From positions 372,001-436,000 of the forward strand of contig NC_082415.1 in the NCBI RefSeq assembly GCF_004011695.2: a stretch of 64,000 nucleotides of DNA. Reading direction: 5' to 3'. The notes under the pieces were generated by a model, which did no database searches, was not told where the DNA came from, and saw only the letters and a program-made list of their open reading frames with translations. This DNA comes from Ascochyta rabiei (taxonomy: Eukaryota; Ascomycota; Dothideomycetes; Pleosporales; Didymellaceae). Of the stretch, positions 13,154 through 24,494 are shown in pieces. The first letter of the stretch is position 1, and each line of letters opens with the position of its first letter. The position numbers were made by a program, and so were the translations under genes.

Positions 13154-15175
13154 TTATACACCCGCACTCTTCACATCGGCCTGCGCGCCGCTGACCATGG
13201 CCTCGAGCTTCTCGACCTGCGTGCCGTTCTGCTGGTCGGCGTGCGTCCCGTTTCTCAGGGGGCTGCCTTCGATGCTGGGTATGTCGAGGGTGTTGGAGCG
13301 CTTGGGGCGGAAGGGGATCGGGGTCGATGGTCTGGAGGAGAGGAACTGCATGTGTCAGCCCTGTTTCGATGAAGTGTTCGTATAGTCAACGTACCGATGA
13401 TGCGGCGCTCAGCAGCGCGATGAGAGACGCTTGCACGACGTCGTGGTGGATGCCGACGCCCCACACCTTCTGGTTTCCGCCGGCGACAATACACCCAATG
13501 TACGTTGCGGCCTTGGCGTCCTTGTTGGAGCCGATGGTGTGCTCGTTGTAGTCGACGACGTCCAGGTCGATGCCCAGGCCCCGCAGCGCGTCTGCCAGAG
13601 ACGAAATGGCTCCGTTTCCGCTTCCCTGGATCTTGTGCTCTTGGCCGTCGATTTCGAGAACACCGTGGAAGATACGGCGCAGGTTGCTCGTCTTGTTTGT
13701 CTTGCCCTGCTGCGGCGGCTCGGGCGTCTTGGAGCGGTCTGCGGTGATTTCGTAGTCGACGAGGCCGAAGCGTGGGTTGCGCTTGAGGTGGTAGGCTTCC
13801 TCGAACAGCTTTGTGATTTCCGTGGGCAGCAGCTCGCGGCCGAGGTTGTCCGTCTCCTTTTGCACGACCTTGGAGAAGGCGATTTGCAGGCCGCGGGGCA
13901 GGTCGAGCTCCAGCTGGCGCTGGATGATCCAGGCCACGCCGCCCTTGCCGGACTGCGAGTTGACGCGGATGATGGCTTCGTAGGTGCGGCCGATGTCTTG
14001 CGGGTCGAGGGGCAGGTAGGGGATCTGCCAGTAGGAGTCGTCGGTGGCGCCCTCCTGCTTGCGCTTCTGGAAGCCCTTCTTGATGGCGTCTTGGTGGGAG
14101 CCGCTGAAGGCGCAGACGACGAGCTGGCCGCCGTACGGAGCGCGCGGGTGGATGGGGATCTTGTTGCAGGTCTCGACCATGTCGATGATGGACTTGAGGT
14201 CGGAGAAGTCGATGTTGGGGTGCACGCCCTGGGTGTACAGGTTGAGGCCGAGGGTGACGAGGTCGACGTTGCCTGTGCGCTCGCCGTTGCCAAACAGGGT
14301 GCCCTCTACGCGGTCTGCGCCGGCCATCTGCGCGAGCTCTGCGGCCGCGACGGCGCAGCCACGGTCGTTGTGGGGGTGCAGGGAGACGCAGATCTTCTCG
14401 CGCTCGGAGATGTTCCGGCAGAAGAACTCGATCTGGTCGGCGTAGACGTTGGGCGTGGCCATCTCGACGGTGGCGGGCAGGTTGAAGATGATGGGGTCCT
14501 CGACGGTGGGCTCCCAGGCGGCCTTGACGGCCTCGCACACCTCGAGCGCAAACTCGGGCTTCGAGTCGGAGAAGGTCTCGGGCGAGAACTCGTAGTGCCA
14601 GTGGGTGCCGGCCTGCGCCGGGTCGTCCTTTGTGATGGAGCGCGCGTACTTTGTGCACTCGACGGCGAGGGCAATCGTCTCGTCGTCGTTCATGTTGAAG
14701 ACAATCTGCTGGAAGCAGGGGCTGGTTGCGAGGTACAGGTGCAGGATGGCCTTGTTGGCGCCCTTGAGCGAGTCGACGGTGCGGCGGATGAGCTCCTTGC
14801 GACACGGCGACAGCACCTGCAGCCAGACATCGTCGGGCACGATGCCGGGCGTCTGGACGAGGCGCTGTGTGAAGTCAAAGTCGGTTTGCGACGCCGAGGG
14901 GAACGACACTTCAATCTCCTTGTAGCCGAGTCTGGTGAGCATCTGGAAGTACATCCACTTCTGCTCGCCGTCCTGGTGGTGGTTGTTAGCGTGCGCTCTG
15001 CCGAAGACCAACTGGATCGCACCATGGGGTCCACCAGACTCTGGTTGCCGTCTCGCAGATCTGTCGACAGCCATCGTGGCGGCCTCTCGATCGTCTTGCT
15101 GGGCCACGTCCGGTCGGGGAGGTTCAGCGGCTTGAAGGCCTTGTACTTTTTCCACGGCTCTGCAAGCATCGGCAT
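13154..15175 (-). CDS. LEU4: 2-isopropylmalate synthase
   Basis: First committed step of leucine synthesis: acetyl-CoA plus 2-oxoisovalerate to 2-isopropylmalate. Exons 15175-15023, 14972-13395 and 13345-13154 give 640 residues, the usual length for the fungal enzyme. The N-terminus [20 protein letters not shown] matches fungal homologues; the catalytic TIM barrel shows [15 protein letters not shown] (metal-binding Asp), the [16 protein letters not shown] block and the HPHNDRG metal site. The C-terminal LeuA allosteric dimer domain ([18 protein letters not shown] to [16 protein letters not shown]) binds the feedback inhibitor leucine. The short last exon encodes a variable Ser/Pro tail. No ATG further upstream is in a good position, so this model lacks an obvious mitochondrial presequence; an extra 5' exon remains possible. 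A 14-bp array starts 66 bp upstream. Confidence 0.95.
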
Positions 15176-15241
15176 CTTGGCGTTGTCGGTCGTTGCAACG
15201 AAAGCCAGTGGGCGCACAGTCGTTGCTGGGTGGGACTGTAA

Positions 15242-15348
15242 ATCAGACTGTGAATCAATCCGTGTGAATCAATCCGTGTGAATCAATCCGTGTGAATCAA
15301 TCCGTATAAATCAGTCCGTGTAAATCAATCCGTGTAAATCAATCAGTC
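15242..15348. repeat. 14-bp minisatellite AATCAATCCGTGT(G/A), about 7 copies
   Basis: Nearly perfect units immediately upstream of the isopropylmalate synthase start, within its presumed promoter or leader. Confidence 0.92.
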
Positions 15349-15603
15349 ACAGCAAAGTGGTGATTGACGGTATCGTAAGCAGAATCGAGGGCATAGAAGA
15401 AGAGGTGTGTGGTGAAGGAGTCACACCATGTGAATCACAGCAAACAATTTCGCCGTGCGAGGTTACGCCGTCGACATGCCTGCAGCGCGTATGACGATGC
15501 GGGGCGGCGGGCATGGGCGCAAAAGTCGAAAGAATGCGGGGCTCCGATCTCGGCGTTTTGACTGGCGAACCAATCCAGTCCAACCACAGAAACATGCACA
15601 TGG

Positions 15604-15778
15604 CTGATATCGTCTATGTGTTGATGTCGTCTACGTGCTGATGTCGTCTACGTGTTGATGTCGTCTACGTGCTGATGTCGTCTACGTGTTGATGTCGTCT
15701 ACGTGTTGATGTCGTCTACGTGCTGATGTCGTCTACGTGTTGATGTCGTCTACGTGCTGACACCGTCTTCGTGCTGAC
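15604..15778. repeat. 17-bp minisatellite TGATGTCGTCTACGTG(C/T), about 10 copies
   Basis: Units differ mostly by a single C/T alternation at the last base; the outermost copies are degenerate. It lies between the LEU4 promoter and the 3' end (15815) of the DENN-type gene, so it probably falls in or just after that gene's 3' untranslated region. Confidence 0.92.
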
Positions 15779-15814
15779 ATGGTCTGCGTGCAATCGGGAC
15801 CAGCCCAGGCAGAC

Positions 15815-17557
15815 CTACAGCATGGGAACTCTCAGACCACAGCAATCCACCTCGTTCCCTCTGATCTCGACGCGTCGGCCAAAGTACAGGCTCCCAAACT
15901 CCTGCACGTATGCGCGGTCCGCCTCGCTCCACGTGTCGAGGCCCATGCTGCTGAGGTCGTCTCGATCAATCCACAGCGCGTCCCCCTCTTCGCCTTCCCT
16001 TTCTTCGTCTGCGTCTTCGTCTTCGTCTTCGTCTTCGTGCTCGCCCTCTACCAGTTGGCTCAACACCTTGATCAGCAGGGATGTTTGTCGGTGGAAGTAG
16101 GCAATCACGGCCGTCTCGACAGAACCCTCGTAGGCAGCCATGTCGCCGACGAGTTCGCGGTCGAGCTCCTTCTCGGCTGTGGTGTACGCTTCACGCTCGC
16201 CGGCGCTCGCCCACCACATGAAGCCCTGGTAGGCAAGTCGTGACCATGTCACGGGCTCGACGGCTGTGTCGTCGTAGGCCTCGTTGAAGTCGTCGTCTGC
16301 GCGCTTGGCGTCGATGTCGTCGTGCGAGAGCAGCGGCGCTGCGTCGTCGCTCTGCTCGTCCTCGTCGTGGAAAGTCTCGGTGGCCTGCTGGCGGTGCTTC
16401 CAGAGCTCGCGGTGCAGCAGCTTGTACCGCGCCACGTCGCGCTGGCTCGCCTTGATCACGTCGCCCTCGCTGGTGCGCAGCTTCGGCCAATGTCGTCGCT
16501 GGGGAGCTGCATCGCCGGCGTGCGGTATCTCGACGACAATGTCGTATAGCTGCTGCTTGCTCGCAATGATCTCGTCCGTCGTGCATGCGACCCAGCCCTC
16601 TGCGGTCTCGTGGCCGGGCGTGTGGCCGCCCTTGTTGCGGCGCAGGTCTTCGAGGTGGGGGATGTCGTGCACGCCGACGGAGAAGAGGGCGGGCAGGCGC
16701 AGGAGGTCTTCGGTGCCAGGCGCAAGATGCTCGGCGTCGCGCGGGGAGATGCTGGAGAGGACCGACAGGTTGTAGACTGCGCGTGTTAGCCGTGCCACGT
16801 GTCGCGCACACGAGGACGAGGAAGCCTACCGAACTCGCACGTCGTCCTCACCGGCGGGCGGCCCACGAACAGAATGCGCTTCCGCAGCAGGGCCGCCTGC
16901 TGCAACCGGAAGACCAGTGGGCCAAACAGGTCGAGGTACTGCAGCATGGCCAGCGCGGGGTGGTGCTCGGGCAGCCGCTCTTCGTCCTTGGGCATGGCCG
17001 TGGCGGTGGAGATGGCGCGGTCGCGGCGGGAGCCCTTGCTGTCTGCGTGCTGGGTCGTCGCGCTGCTGGTCTGGTCCGCCCAGAACTCCTCCAGCGGTGC
17101 CACCGTCTCGTCCCTGGCCAGCGCCGCGGCCATTTTCTCGAGCCGTCCGGCCAGCAGCCACCCGCGCCCCAGCCGCCCGAACCTGCCCTCTCTCCGGACC
17201 AGCGCGCCGACCGAGACGAAGTTGGCGTTGCGGTCCTCTGCACCGGCATCGCCCCTGGCGAAGGCGCTCAATCCGGCATGGCCTGCGTGCGTGAAGTAGA
17301 CGAGGTCGTTGGCAAGCGTGTGCAGCCCAGACGGCAGCGACTTGAACTCGACGCCGTCCAGGTCCGTGTCGTTCGCGCTGCGTTTCCAGGCGATGGTGTA
17401 GCTGGAGGCGTCAGCATTGCGTGCGCCATGCCGGTGCTCGCGCAACCCACCCGACTTTCTTGTCGAATCTGATCAGGAAGAGCGCCTCCACCTGCGGCGC
17501 ATCGTTGCTATTCCCAGCGTCGACGTCTGTCGCGCTCGAGTGTGTCGAGGCTGACAT
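15815..17557 (-). CDS. DENN-type DUF4484 protein (LCHN/DENND11-like)
   Basis: Three exons: 17557-17451, 17401-16830 and 16776-15815; phases close to 546 residues. The start MSASTHSSATDVDAG is followed by EALFLIRFDKKVGYTIAWKR, the first strand pair of the longin-like uDENN module. The core follows with LPSGLHTLANDLVYF, HPALAMLQYLDLFGPLVF and KRILFVGRPP (cDENN-like), then VYNLSVLSSISP and the C-terminal DUF4484 part with WACTTDEI-like VACTTDEIIASKQQLYDIVVEIP. An acidic run (EDEDEDEDADEERE) lies near residue 480. DENN proteins usually act as exchange factors for Rab GTPases in membrane traffic; yeast Anr2-type relatives are lipid-droplet associated. The role here is inferred from family only. 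Introns are 45-55 bp and typical. Confidence 0.88.
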
Positions 17558-18450
17558 GATGGCGTCGAGGGCGCAGGAGTGGTCGTCGGCTGCCGAGCGT
17601 GCAATGATGCAACGCCGTTGGCAGGTCTGCAGGATGAGAGGGCAAGTTTAGCCGAGGGTCCTCATCTCCATCATCTGTTCATCTCCAATCAATCTGTTCA
17701 AAGACTTGAGATGGACAGTTGCCCCAACAACCAAGATTGACCTCCCCTGACGGCGTCTGCTCATCTTCTGAATGTTTCACCGCAATGCAGATGACCCCTT
17801 GAACGATGCTTTCGTTGCATTCATAGCCCAGTAGCTCAGCCGCTTCAATCATCATTCAACACAATGGCAGTCCAAGTCACACCAGCACATCTCAAAGGAA
17901 CGAACACAGCCATCTTCGAAGTCTCGTGGTCAAACATTGCCTTCATCATGCCAGGATACCTCACCTGAATAGTTGTCTGCGCTTGCCGTTGATAGCGTGG
18001 TAGTCAGCTGCACAAGTCAGCCCCCGTTTTCAGACACTTCTCCACGAAAATCCATACATATGTCCTCTCTATGTTCTGGAACATGTGCCTAACCTGTTGT
18101 TGCAACTATGACAAGCTAGCCGATGGCGATGGTGCTGTTGCTTTGGCACCTCTTACAATGCAAAATCTTTGGAAAGAGCTCACCGTATTGCTGATAGAAG
18201 CACTTTGGTCAGTTCTCCTCCGCATCTTCCGCTCATCCGCTTTCTTCTTCTACAATGTCTGCCCCTTGCTTCTGTGTTCCTCTCTTTTCCAAGTATCTCT
18301 CTTTCACTCTAGAGTCAAGACATTTCCATCCCTGGAACTACGTCCCAGTCAACACGTAGTTTGTCACTCGAGGTCCATTTCACCTCAACCCTAACTCCAG
18401 CACAACTGTAGCTACTAACACAGCGTCCGCGCAAGCTCAATCGACTAGAG

Positions 18451-18582
18451 CTATATCAACGAGTGGGCATTCAAATTCTTATGCTTCGATCATGTACTGA
18501 TCTCTATAACTCCTGGCTATATCAACGAGTGGGTATTCAGGTTCTTACACTTCGATCTTGTACTAACCTCTACAGCTCTCGT
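18451..18582. repeat. Tandem duplication of a 66-bp unit (two copies)
   Basis: Both copies begin ctatatcaacgagtggg and end in ctcta(t/c)a(a/g)ctc. They differ at about ten positions, mostly transitions (g/a, c/t), in a 3 kb stretch without recognised genes. Confidence 0.9.
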
Positions 18583-19758
18583 CACCTCCGCTACTACATC
18601 TGCACCCCAGATCGGTGCACAACAAGCCGGTGTAGCCGCCACCCAGGTCGCAAATTCTATAAACGCTCACCTCCCAGTCCCTGTATACAACCCCACCGCG
18701 TGTCAGTTCACCATACGAGGACTGAGTCACTGCAATTGACAGACCCACGCTTCAGCCAGGACGTACCTCTCCGCATCGCGCCCTGGCCGCACAGCTTCCC
18801 AGCACCCACACCTCGCTTTGCTCAGCTGTTGTCTTCCTGCCCCGTCGACTGGTGGAAGTAACCGTTCTAAAGGCATACGAGCTGCGAACACCGTCGATCC
18901 CAGCTCCAGTGCCCTTCGAAACATCGCTCAGCAGGCCCATCGCGCGAAAGGCAAGGTGCCATCCGAAGAGTGCGTCCGCAAGCGATTCAAGACGGCAAGT
19001 CATACCACTACCACCAAATCAACCTGTAAGCAGCAGACTGAGTTCCGTGGAATCTGCAGCACCGAGTGTCACCACGAGGCAGCAATGTATAAAGGCAAAG
19101 TCATCGCCTTCAAGCTGCAATCAGAGAACAAACATGGCCGCCCAAACATCCGCCTATGCGCCAAAACCCTCATACATAACCCGGAGCCAGTCAACACCTA
19201 CGAAACCCCCGTCATCGGAAAAAATGAGATTCATCTCCAGCACCACATCCCCGCCCTCTCTTCGTCTCTTGAGATACTGACAAGTATCATCCTGTATGTC
19301 AAGAGAACTAAACGCTACTTTACGAATGATTCGCGAAGAATAGGAAGAAACAGGTTGAGAATAGACTCCATGCACTGCACTGCACTGCACTATCTGTGAA
19401 TTTTACACCGTCTGTAATAACATAACCGCTCTTTACTATGCAACCTCTACCCTTTGTTTTCTTCATATAGACCCTGTCCACCTTTGACAAAACCCATATT
19501 CCAAACCCCAACCTGCAGATTCTCAAATCTTGAATCCAACATCCGAAACCTAAAACCCAAGATCCAAAATTAATATCCTAAATCGCAACACTATTGCCTC
19601 CAAGACCAGCGTATTCCAGCACCTCATGCGCCTTTATCGCAATGTCCCCAAGTACCTCTTGAATTCGGCTACATGAAAAGCAGCCAACAAATCAGGAGTC
19701 AGAATTACGAGTCAGAGCGATGGGATATAGACCATGGAAGTGAAAGTAGGAGATAGGG

Positions 19759-19828
19759 GAGACAGAGGAGACAGAGGAGACAGAGGAGACAGAGGAGACA
19801 GAGGAGACAGAGGAGACAGAGGAGACAA
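19759..19828. repeat. 9-bp repeat GAGACAGAG, about 8 copies
   Basis: Perfect 9-mers, open in all frames. Confidence 0.93.
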
Positions 19829-19984
19829 AGAGAGATTTACAGACAGAGAAAGAGATTCCATACAGGCGACGTAAAAACAACAGAAAACCTGGGCTCAGGA
19901 ACCACGGATCATGGACCTCGAAGTAGAACGACAGATGTTGATTCGTGGACGCGAGATGGGCGGAAATAGGCGGAGGCGGAGGCG

Positions 19985-20150
19985 GAGACGAGAAAGGAAG
20001 AGACGAGAAAGGAAGAGACGAGAAAGGAAGAGACGAGAAAGGAAGAGACGAGAAAGGAAGAGACGAGAAAGGAAGAGACGAGAAAGGAAGAGACAAGAAA
20101 GGAAGAGACAAGAAAGGAAGAGACAAGAAAGGAAGAGACGAGAAAGGAAG
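19985..20150. repeat. 15-bp repeat AGAAAGGAAGAGAC(G/A), about 11 copies
   Basis: Strand-asymmetric, purine-only tract apart from one C per unit. Variant units (gacaag instead of gacgag) are clustered at 20093-20135, suggesting local gene conversion or slippage within the array. Confidence 0.93.
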
Positions 20151-20732
20151 AGAAGCGTCGGGATAGAGATGACAAAGAAAAGCAAACGTAGGTGTTGGTT
20201 TATAATAAAACTGCGTGTGTAGAGTGGCTTAGGAAGTGTACAAACATAAAAAGAGTATTAAATCAAGAGGTATGGTGATATACGAAGGACAGTGATTCAG
20301 GAAGTGCATTGACCTGACAAGTGCAATGATTCGAGGAAGTGCGAGGAATGAAGAAAAGCATAAGCTCGACAAGTGAAGTCTGTCTAGATTAAGGGATCGA
20401 GGATGCGTTCTACAAGCTGTAAGGTGGCGGATTTTGACACCAATCTGTAAGAGGGAAGCGATATTCACAGTAAATAGTAGTGTGGCAAATCACGCCTCTT
20501 ACATCGCAGTGGGACTTCGGTTTTCACAGAGGGAAAAAATCTAAATGGAAGTCCAGTCTCGCTAGCGCCGTCTCTTACTTTTCATGGTTTGTAAGTAGGT
20601 TGTTCTAAGGCTGTATATATGCCGAGCAAAAGTCAAGCATCATCAGATAATATAGCCCACTGACAAGATTACAAAGACACTAACCACGCCTTCGAGCGTG
20701 CAGATACCAGCCCAAGACTATCATCCGTACCA

Positions 20733-21539
20733 CTAGAAAGTATTACCGCAACCAGTGGGTCGTGCAATCTCCATGAAACCGTCCCCACCATGCAGTGAGT
20801 CGCTCCGGCCTGCAGCAAAGTTCGTTTGGCGTTTGGTATCCGCATTGAAACTGGCGCTGAGCACCTTCTCGTCCCCTTGGCGCTGAGTATCGTGCATGGC
20901 ACGTATCAGGTTCACTTTCGGCAGCTCCCCATCTTTGATAGCAGACTTCTGAGTTGTTGAAGCAGCTGGTAGCTTCTGAGCGTGCTCCACGGGCAGCACG
21001 TCTTTCGCCTTCAACTCCATCCTAAGTCGTACTGACTCGGCCCTCTCGTGCACCAGCAGCTCGCGGTACGTGCTCGTCAACCTGATCGCTACTCTAGCGT
21101 CTTGCTTGCACTTATCGAGCGCGATCAGCTGCAGCTCCTGCTCGCCGAGCTTAGACGCAGTGTTAAGCTTATAGAGCTTGAGCTCTTTTCGCGTGGTAAG
21201 CAGCTCGTCTTTCAATGAACGAATTTCCGTCCTGGTGTCTTCGAGCTCGAACCTCAGCCCGTCTAGTCCTCGCTCTTGGCTGTCGAATTCTTGCTGGAGG
21301 TCCTGAAGACCTTGGCGGAGAGCAGCGAAAGCATTGCGAACATGTCCAGACCTGGGAGTTGAAGGCTCAGACACGTCTCTGTGGCTTGGTGCTGTTACTC
21401 TGCGCCTCTTGTTCGAACGAAGATCTTCCTCGTGATCAGACAGGCTCGCCGAAGTGACCTGTCCAGCGCACGAACTCAGACCAGGCTCGGGGCTTGACAA
21501 TGCGCCATCCAGGTAGAACCTCGGCGGCTCTACGCTCAT
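20733..21539 (-). CDS. Hypothetical coiled-coil protein
   Basis: Uninterrupted frame of 268 residues from an ATG at 21539; I do not recognise a family. Residues 1-75 are Ser/Pro-rich with a basic nuclear-localisation-like patch NKRRR. Residues about 78-185 form heptads (LRQGLQDLQQEFDSQERGL, LEDTRTEIRSLKDELLTTRK) typical of a long parallel coiled coil. The C-terminus is polar and disordered-looking. Codon use and GC content are like the neighbouring genes and unlike the TA-rich block that begins 650 bp further on. A structural or nuclear scaffold role is possible but unsupported. An additional upstream exon cannot be excluded. Confidence 0.6.
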   Translation of the reverse strand: MSVEPPRFYLDGALSSPEPGLSSCAGQVTSASLSDHEEDLRSNKRRRVTAPSHRDVSEPSTPRSGHVRNAFAALRQGLQDLQQEFDSQERGLDGLRFELEDTRTEIRSLKDELLTTRKELKLYKLNTASKLGEQELQLIALDKCKQDARVAIRLTSTYRELLVHERAESVRLRMELKAKDVLPVEHAQKLPAASTTQKSAIKDGELPKVNLIRAMHDTQRQGDEKVLSASFNADTKRQTNFAAGRSDSLHGGDGFMEIARPTGCGNTF

Positions 21540-22189
21540 GCTAAACTCGGTGAGATATGGAGCAGCTGGACCAGTCAGTGACTACACAATCCGGCTTGAA
21601 AAAGTAAGAGAGGTAGCATACCGCCCAGTGCAAAGGTATCCGCACTCATCGTACACATATGTAGCTTGGGAGCGCAGAGAGTTAATCAGCAGTCAGTATG
21701 CATGCGGAAGTGCCGACAACGAGACGTGCCTTTGCCCGTTGAACCACCTTCGGTCGAAGCTGGAGTGAGGTGTTGAGCAGACAAGCGACACGGCAGCAGC
21801 AGTGTATTACTGCGGAAAGAGTGCAGTAAAAACGGAGAAACCGGTGCGAGTTGGAGTCTTTGCGAGGTGAGATACGCCACTACCAGTGTAGTTGGGGAAG
21901 TCGCGATGGAAGAAACGCCGCCTCCATCACCATCACATCAACGACTAGGACAACAACCGAACAATCTCAAGAGAAGAACTCGAAGCACAGGCAGTGTAAT
22001 ATCAGTACCTATCACGCCGCCATGAGTTGATATACACGTGACGCTCAACTTGGTGTGTGAGATACATACAGCACCACGCGATTACTTGTAGGAATGATAA
22101 GAAAAGCCTAGAACAGCACACCGTGGATATGCCCCTCAATGGTATTAACACCATATAGCACCATCCTCTCTCTTCTTCTCCCCTCTTCT

Positions 22190-22702
22190 CATGTACCGTG
22201 CACCAAGCTTCAACGCAATTTCTGATAAACTAAATTCCTACCTGCTACACCCCTACAATCTAATTGAACCATGCCTACGTACCTTTCAGCTAGCAGACGC
22301 TATACAAACACAGAGATATAAGCAGAATATATACTACGTAAGCACAGCTATGGAATTATATCACTTATACTTACTTTCTACGCCAACAAGCGTTGTAAGG
22401 GCTCGGTTTGGTTCTACCTAAGCTACACCGACTAAAAAGTACAGTCACCTAATAGACAGGGTAACTAGTATCTAAATAGTATATATCTGTAATATGTAGC
22501 TTAACTCTATAGCGCTCTCTACCTTAGTATAGTAGTAGTTAGCTACTAACACTACGCCTACATACTTATTCTCTACTAAGCAAATATAACCTCTAGATCT
22601 TTTCTAACTATACTTATATAAATATACGTTAAATATATATATAACAGAGACTAATTAAAAATTATTTAACATCTAAGTATAGTTAGTCTTTTAAGCTTAT
22701 TA
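22190..22702. other. TA-rich left flank of the transposon
   Basis: About 500 bp of strongly TA-rich sequence with stops in every frame, ending exactly at the TA target site of the pogo-like element. It looks like an older RIP-mutated repeat into which the element inserted. No identifiable protein remains. Confidence 0.6.
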
Positions 22703-22749
22703 ACGTAAGCGGTAAGCGAGTCGCTTAGGCAAGCGAGTCGCTCACCTTT
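22703..22749. repeat. Left terminal inverted repeat of the pogo-like element
   Basis: Begins ACGTAAGCGGTAAGCGAGTC and ends CTCACCTTT; preceded by TA. It contains AAGCGAGTCGCT twice as direct copies. Confidence 0.93.
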
Positions 22750-22782
22750 GCCAAGATCACACCTCCTTCAACCTTTCATCTA

Positions 22783-24418
22783 ATGTCTCAACAACCTGAT
22801 CTTGAATTGCTTTCTTGTGAGGATAGGATAGTCCTTGCTATCTAAGCTATAAAATCTGACGCGTTGCTAAGCTAGTAACGCGCTGCTGCTATCTATAACG
22901 TTCCTTAAAGGACCCTCTCTAACTAACGCGCTAAAACCACCTTACAACGCGATTCCTATCCTAACTTATCCTAGCTTACTAGGGTTAAAGAGGACACAAT
23001 TATATAATATATAAGGAAGCTTAATATATAAGGCTTTGCCCCTACGCTTAGCTACGTACGTGAAATAGCTAATTAACTACTAGCTGCCTGTTACAGTAGC
23101 TAGGTTAGGGAAAAATAGGCCAGGAACCTTATATGCTAGAAGCCTGAGATTAAGTCTTATATAAATAGACAGTGTAATCACTAGAGAGTCCTATACAGTA
23201 ACCTAGCTATTATTAGCCCCTAGTTTAACCTTATATATAACGTTAAAGCTAAGTATAGTATCCTAGACAAAGATACCTACAACTTTAACAAGACTGGCTT
23301 CTAGATAGGTGTTAGGGGGTCTGTTAAGGTAGTAACTGCGTCTAAGAGGCGTCTTAGACCATTGCAGGTCCAGCCTGGCGACTGTAAATAGGCAACGTTA
23401 ATTGCCGCAATTAATGCTATAGGGTAGGTTATCCCACCCTTTATTATCTTTAAAGTAAAGAACTATAACTAAGCCTGGTATCACAACCTAAAGAATTAGC
23501 AGATTAGTGTTAGCAAGAATGGCTGGACAACAAATGAACTAGGCCTAGAGTGGCTAAAGCACTTTATCCAGCACACAACAGCCCAGACAGTAGGTAGCTA
23601 CTAGCTGCTGATTATTAATGGCCACAAGAGCTATAAGTTACTTACCTTCCAGAATCTATATAAGGAGAGTAAGATTATTACTCTCTATATGCCTCCTTAC
23701 ACCTCCCACATCCTACAGCCACTTAATGTAGGGTGTTTTGCCCTATTAAAGCAGGCGTATAAGGAAATTAATATCTTAGCAAACTGTTACATTACCCACA
23801 TTAACAAGAAAGCGTTCCTAGCTGCCTTTAATCAGGTTTTTAATAAGGCGTTCTTATCTAGTAATATTCAATCAAGCTTCCAAGCAACAGGCTTAGTTCC
23901 AGATAACCTAGAGGTAGTGCTATTAAGGCTTGAAGTAAAGCCTTGTACGCCATCACCACCTCCACCAGGGCCTACCCCCTAGCAACCTAAAACACCAAGC
24001 AACGCTGCTGAAATTAGAGCTTAGTTAACGCTGATATTAAAGAGAATTAGGGAATACAGAAGTTTATTAACAGAATTAATCTGTAAGATGGTGCAGCAGT
24101 TTTAAAAGGGAGCTGAAATGATAGTGCATACCCAGGTGCTAATAGCAGCTAAGATAGTTAAGCTTTAAGTAGTAAATAAAGCTGCTTCTAAGCGTAAAAC
24201 ACGTAAAAAGAAGCGGATCTAGCATGGTGGGACCCTATCTTAGCAAGAAGCAGAGGAGATAGTTAAGCGTAGGGATGCTGATGCGCTGGTTAAGGCTGAG
24301 AGGCGTAAGGAGAGGATGCGAACAGGTGGTGGTAGACAGGGTTCTTGACGCTGTGGGAGGTGTAGTAAGGCAGGGCACAACAAGCGCACATGTAAGAAAG
24401 ATACTGTGGACTAATTAG
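22783..24418 (+). pseudogene. Transposase pseudogene (HTH_psq, DDE_1, zinc knuckle)
   Basis: Reading the plus strand through stops recovers a Fot1-like transposase. It starts MSQQPDLELLSCEDRIVLAI, with a psq-type helix-turn-helix remnant (AAAIYNVP...RTLSN). The central segment around 23360-23470 is the PGDxxW-to-IPPFIIFK region. The catalytic core has IINGHKSY and MPPYTSHILQPLNVGCFALL at 23611-23745. The end holds a CX2CX4HX4C knuckle (CGRCSKAGHNKRTC, about 24350-24395). Many premature stops are TAA or TAG where the family has Gln or Trp, as expected from C-to-T change at CpA on either strand. In the IIDGH motif the catalytic Asp is Asn (GAT to AAT at 23617). The longest intact piece is 23689-23982. 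It cannot encode an active enzyme. Confidence 0.9.
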
Positions 24419-24494
24419 ATTAATTTGACGTACTATGAGCTACAGTACAATGTTGTGGTGTTGAGTTATAGTGTTGCAAAGGTCTAAGGCTTGA

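Larger units (their letters stand above)
17558..20732. other. 3.2 kb gene-poor interval with three repeat arrays
   Basis: The first 300 bp are the presumed promoter of the DENN-type gene. I recognise no protein family in any frame. A frame at 18818-19399 is open for 193 codons but has no early ATG and no recognisable motif. Arrays at 18451-18582, 19759-19828 and 19985-20150 are listed separately. Confidence 0.6.

Noticed and set aside
13431..15281. 616-codon plus-strand frame opposite the isopropylmalate synthase
   Set aside because: It is an antisense shadow of a strongly conserved gene with biased codon use; its Val/Asp/Leu-rich content has no family match.
18818..19399. 193-codon plus frame in the gene-poor interval
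   Set aside because: No ATG near its start, no recognisable motif, and no splice partners; could still be an exon of an unknown gene, but I cannot support it.
19985..20150. Possible CRISPR-like array
   Set aside because: Units are directly adjacent with no unique spacers, and the sequence is eukaryotic; it is a simple minisatellite, as are the other arrays here.
22191..22421. 76-codon frame left of the transposon
   Set aside because: Lies in TA-rich sequence with no family similarity; most likely chance within a mutated repeat.
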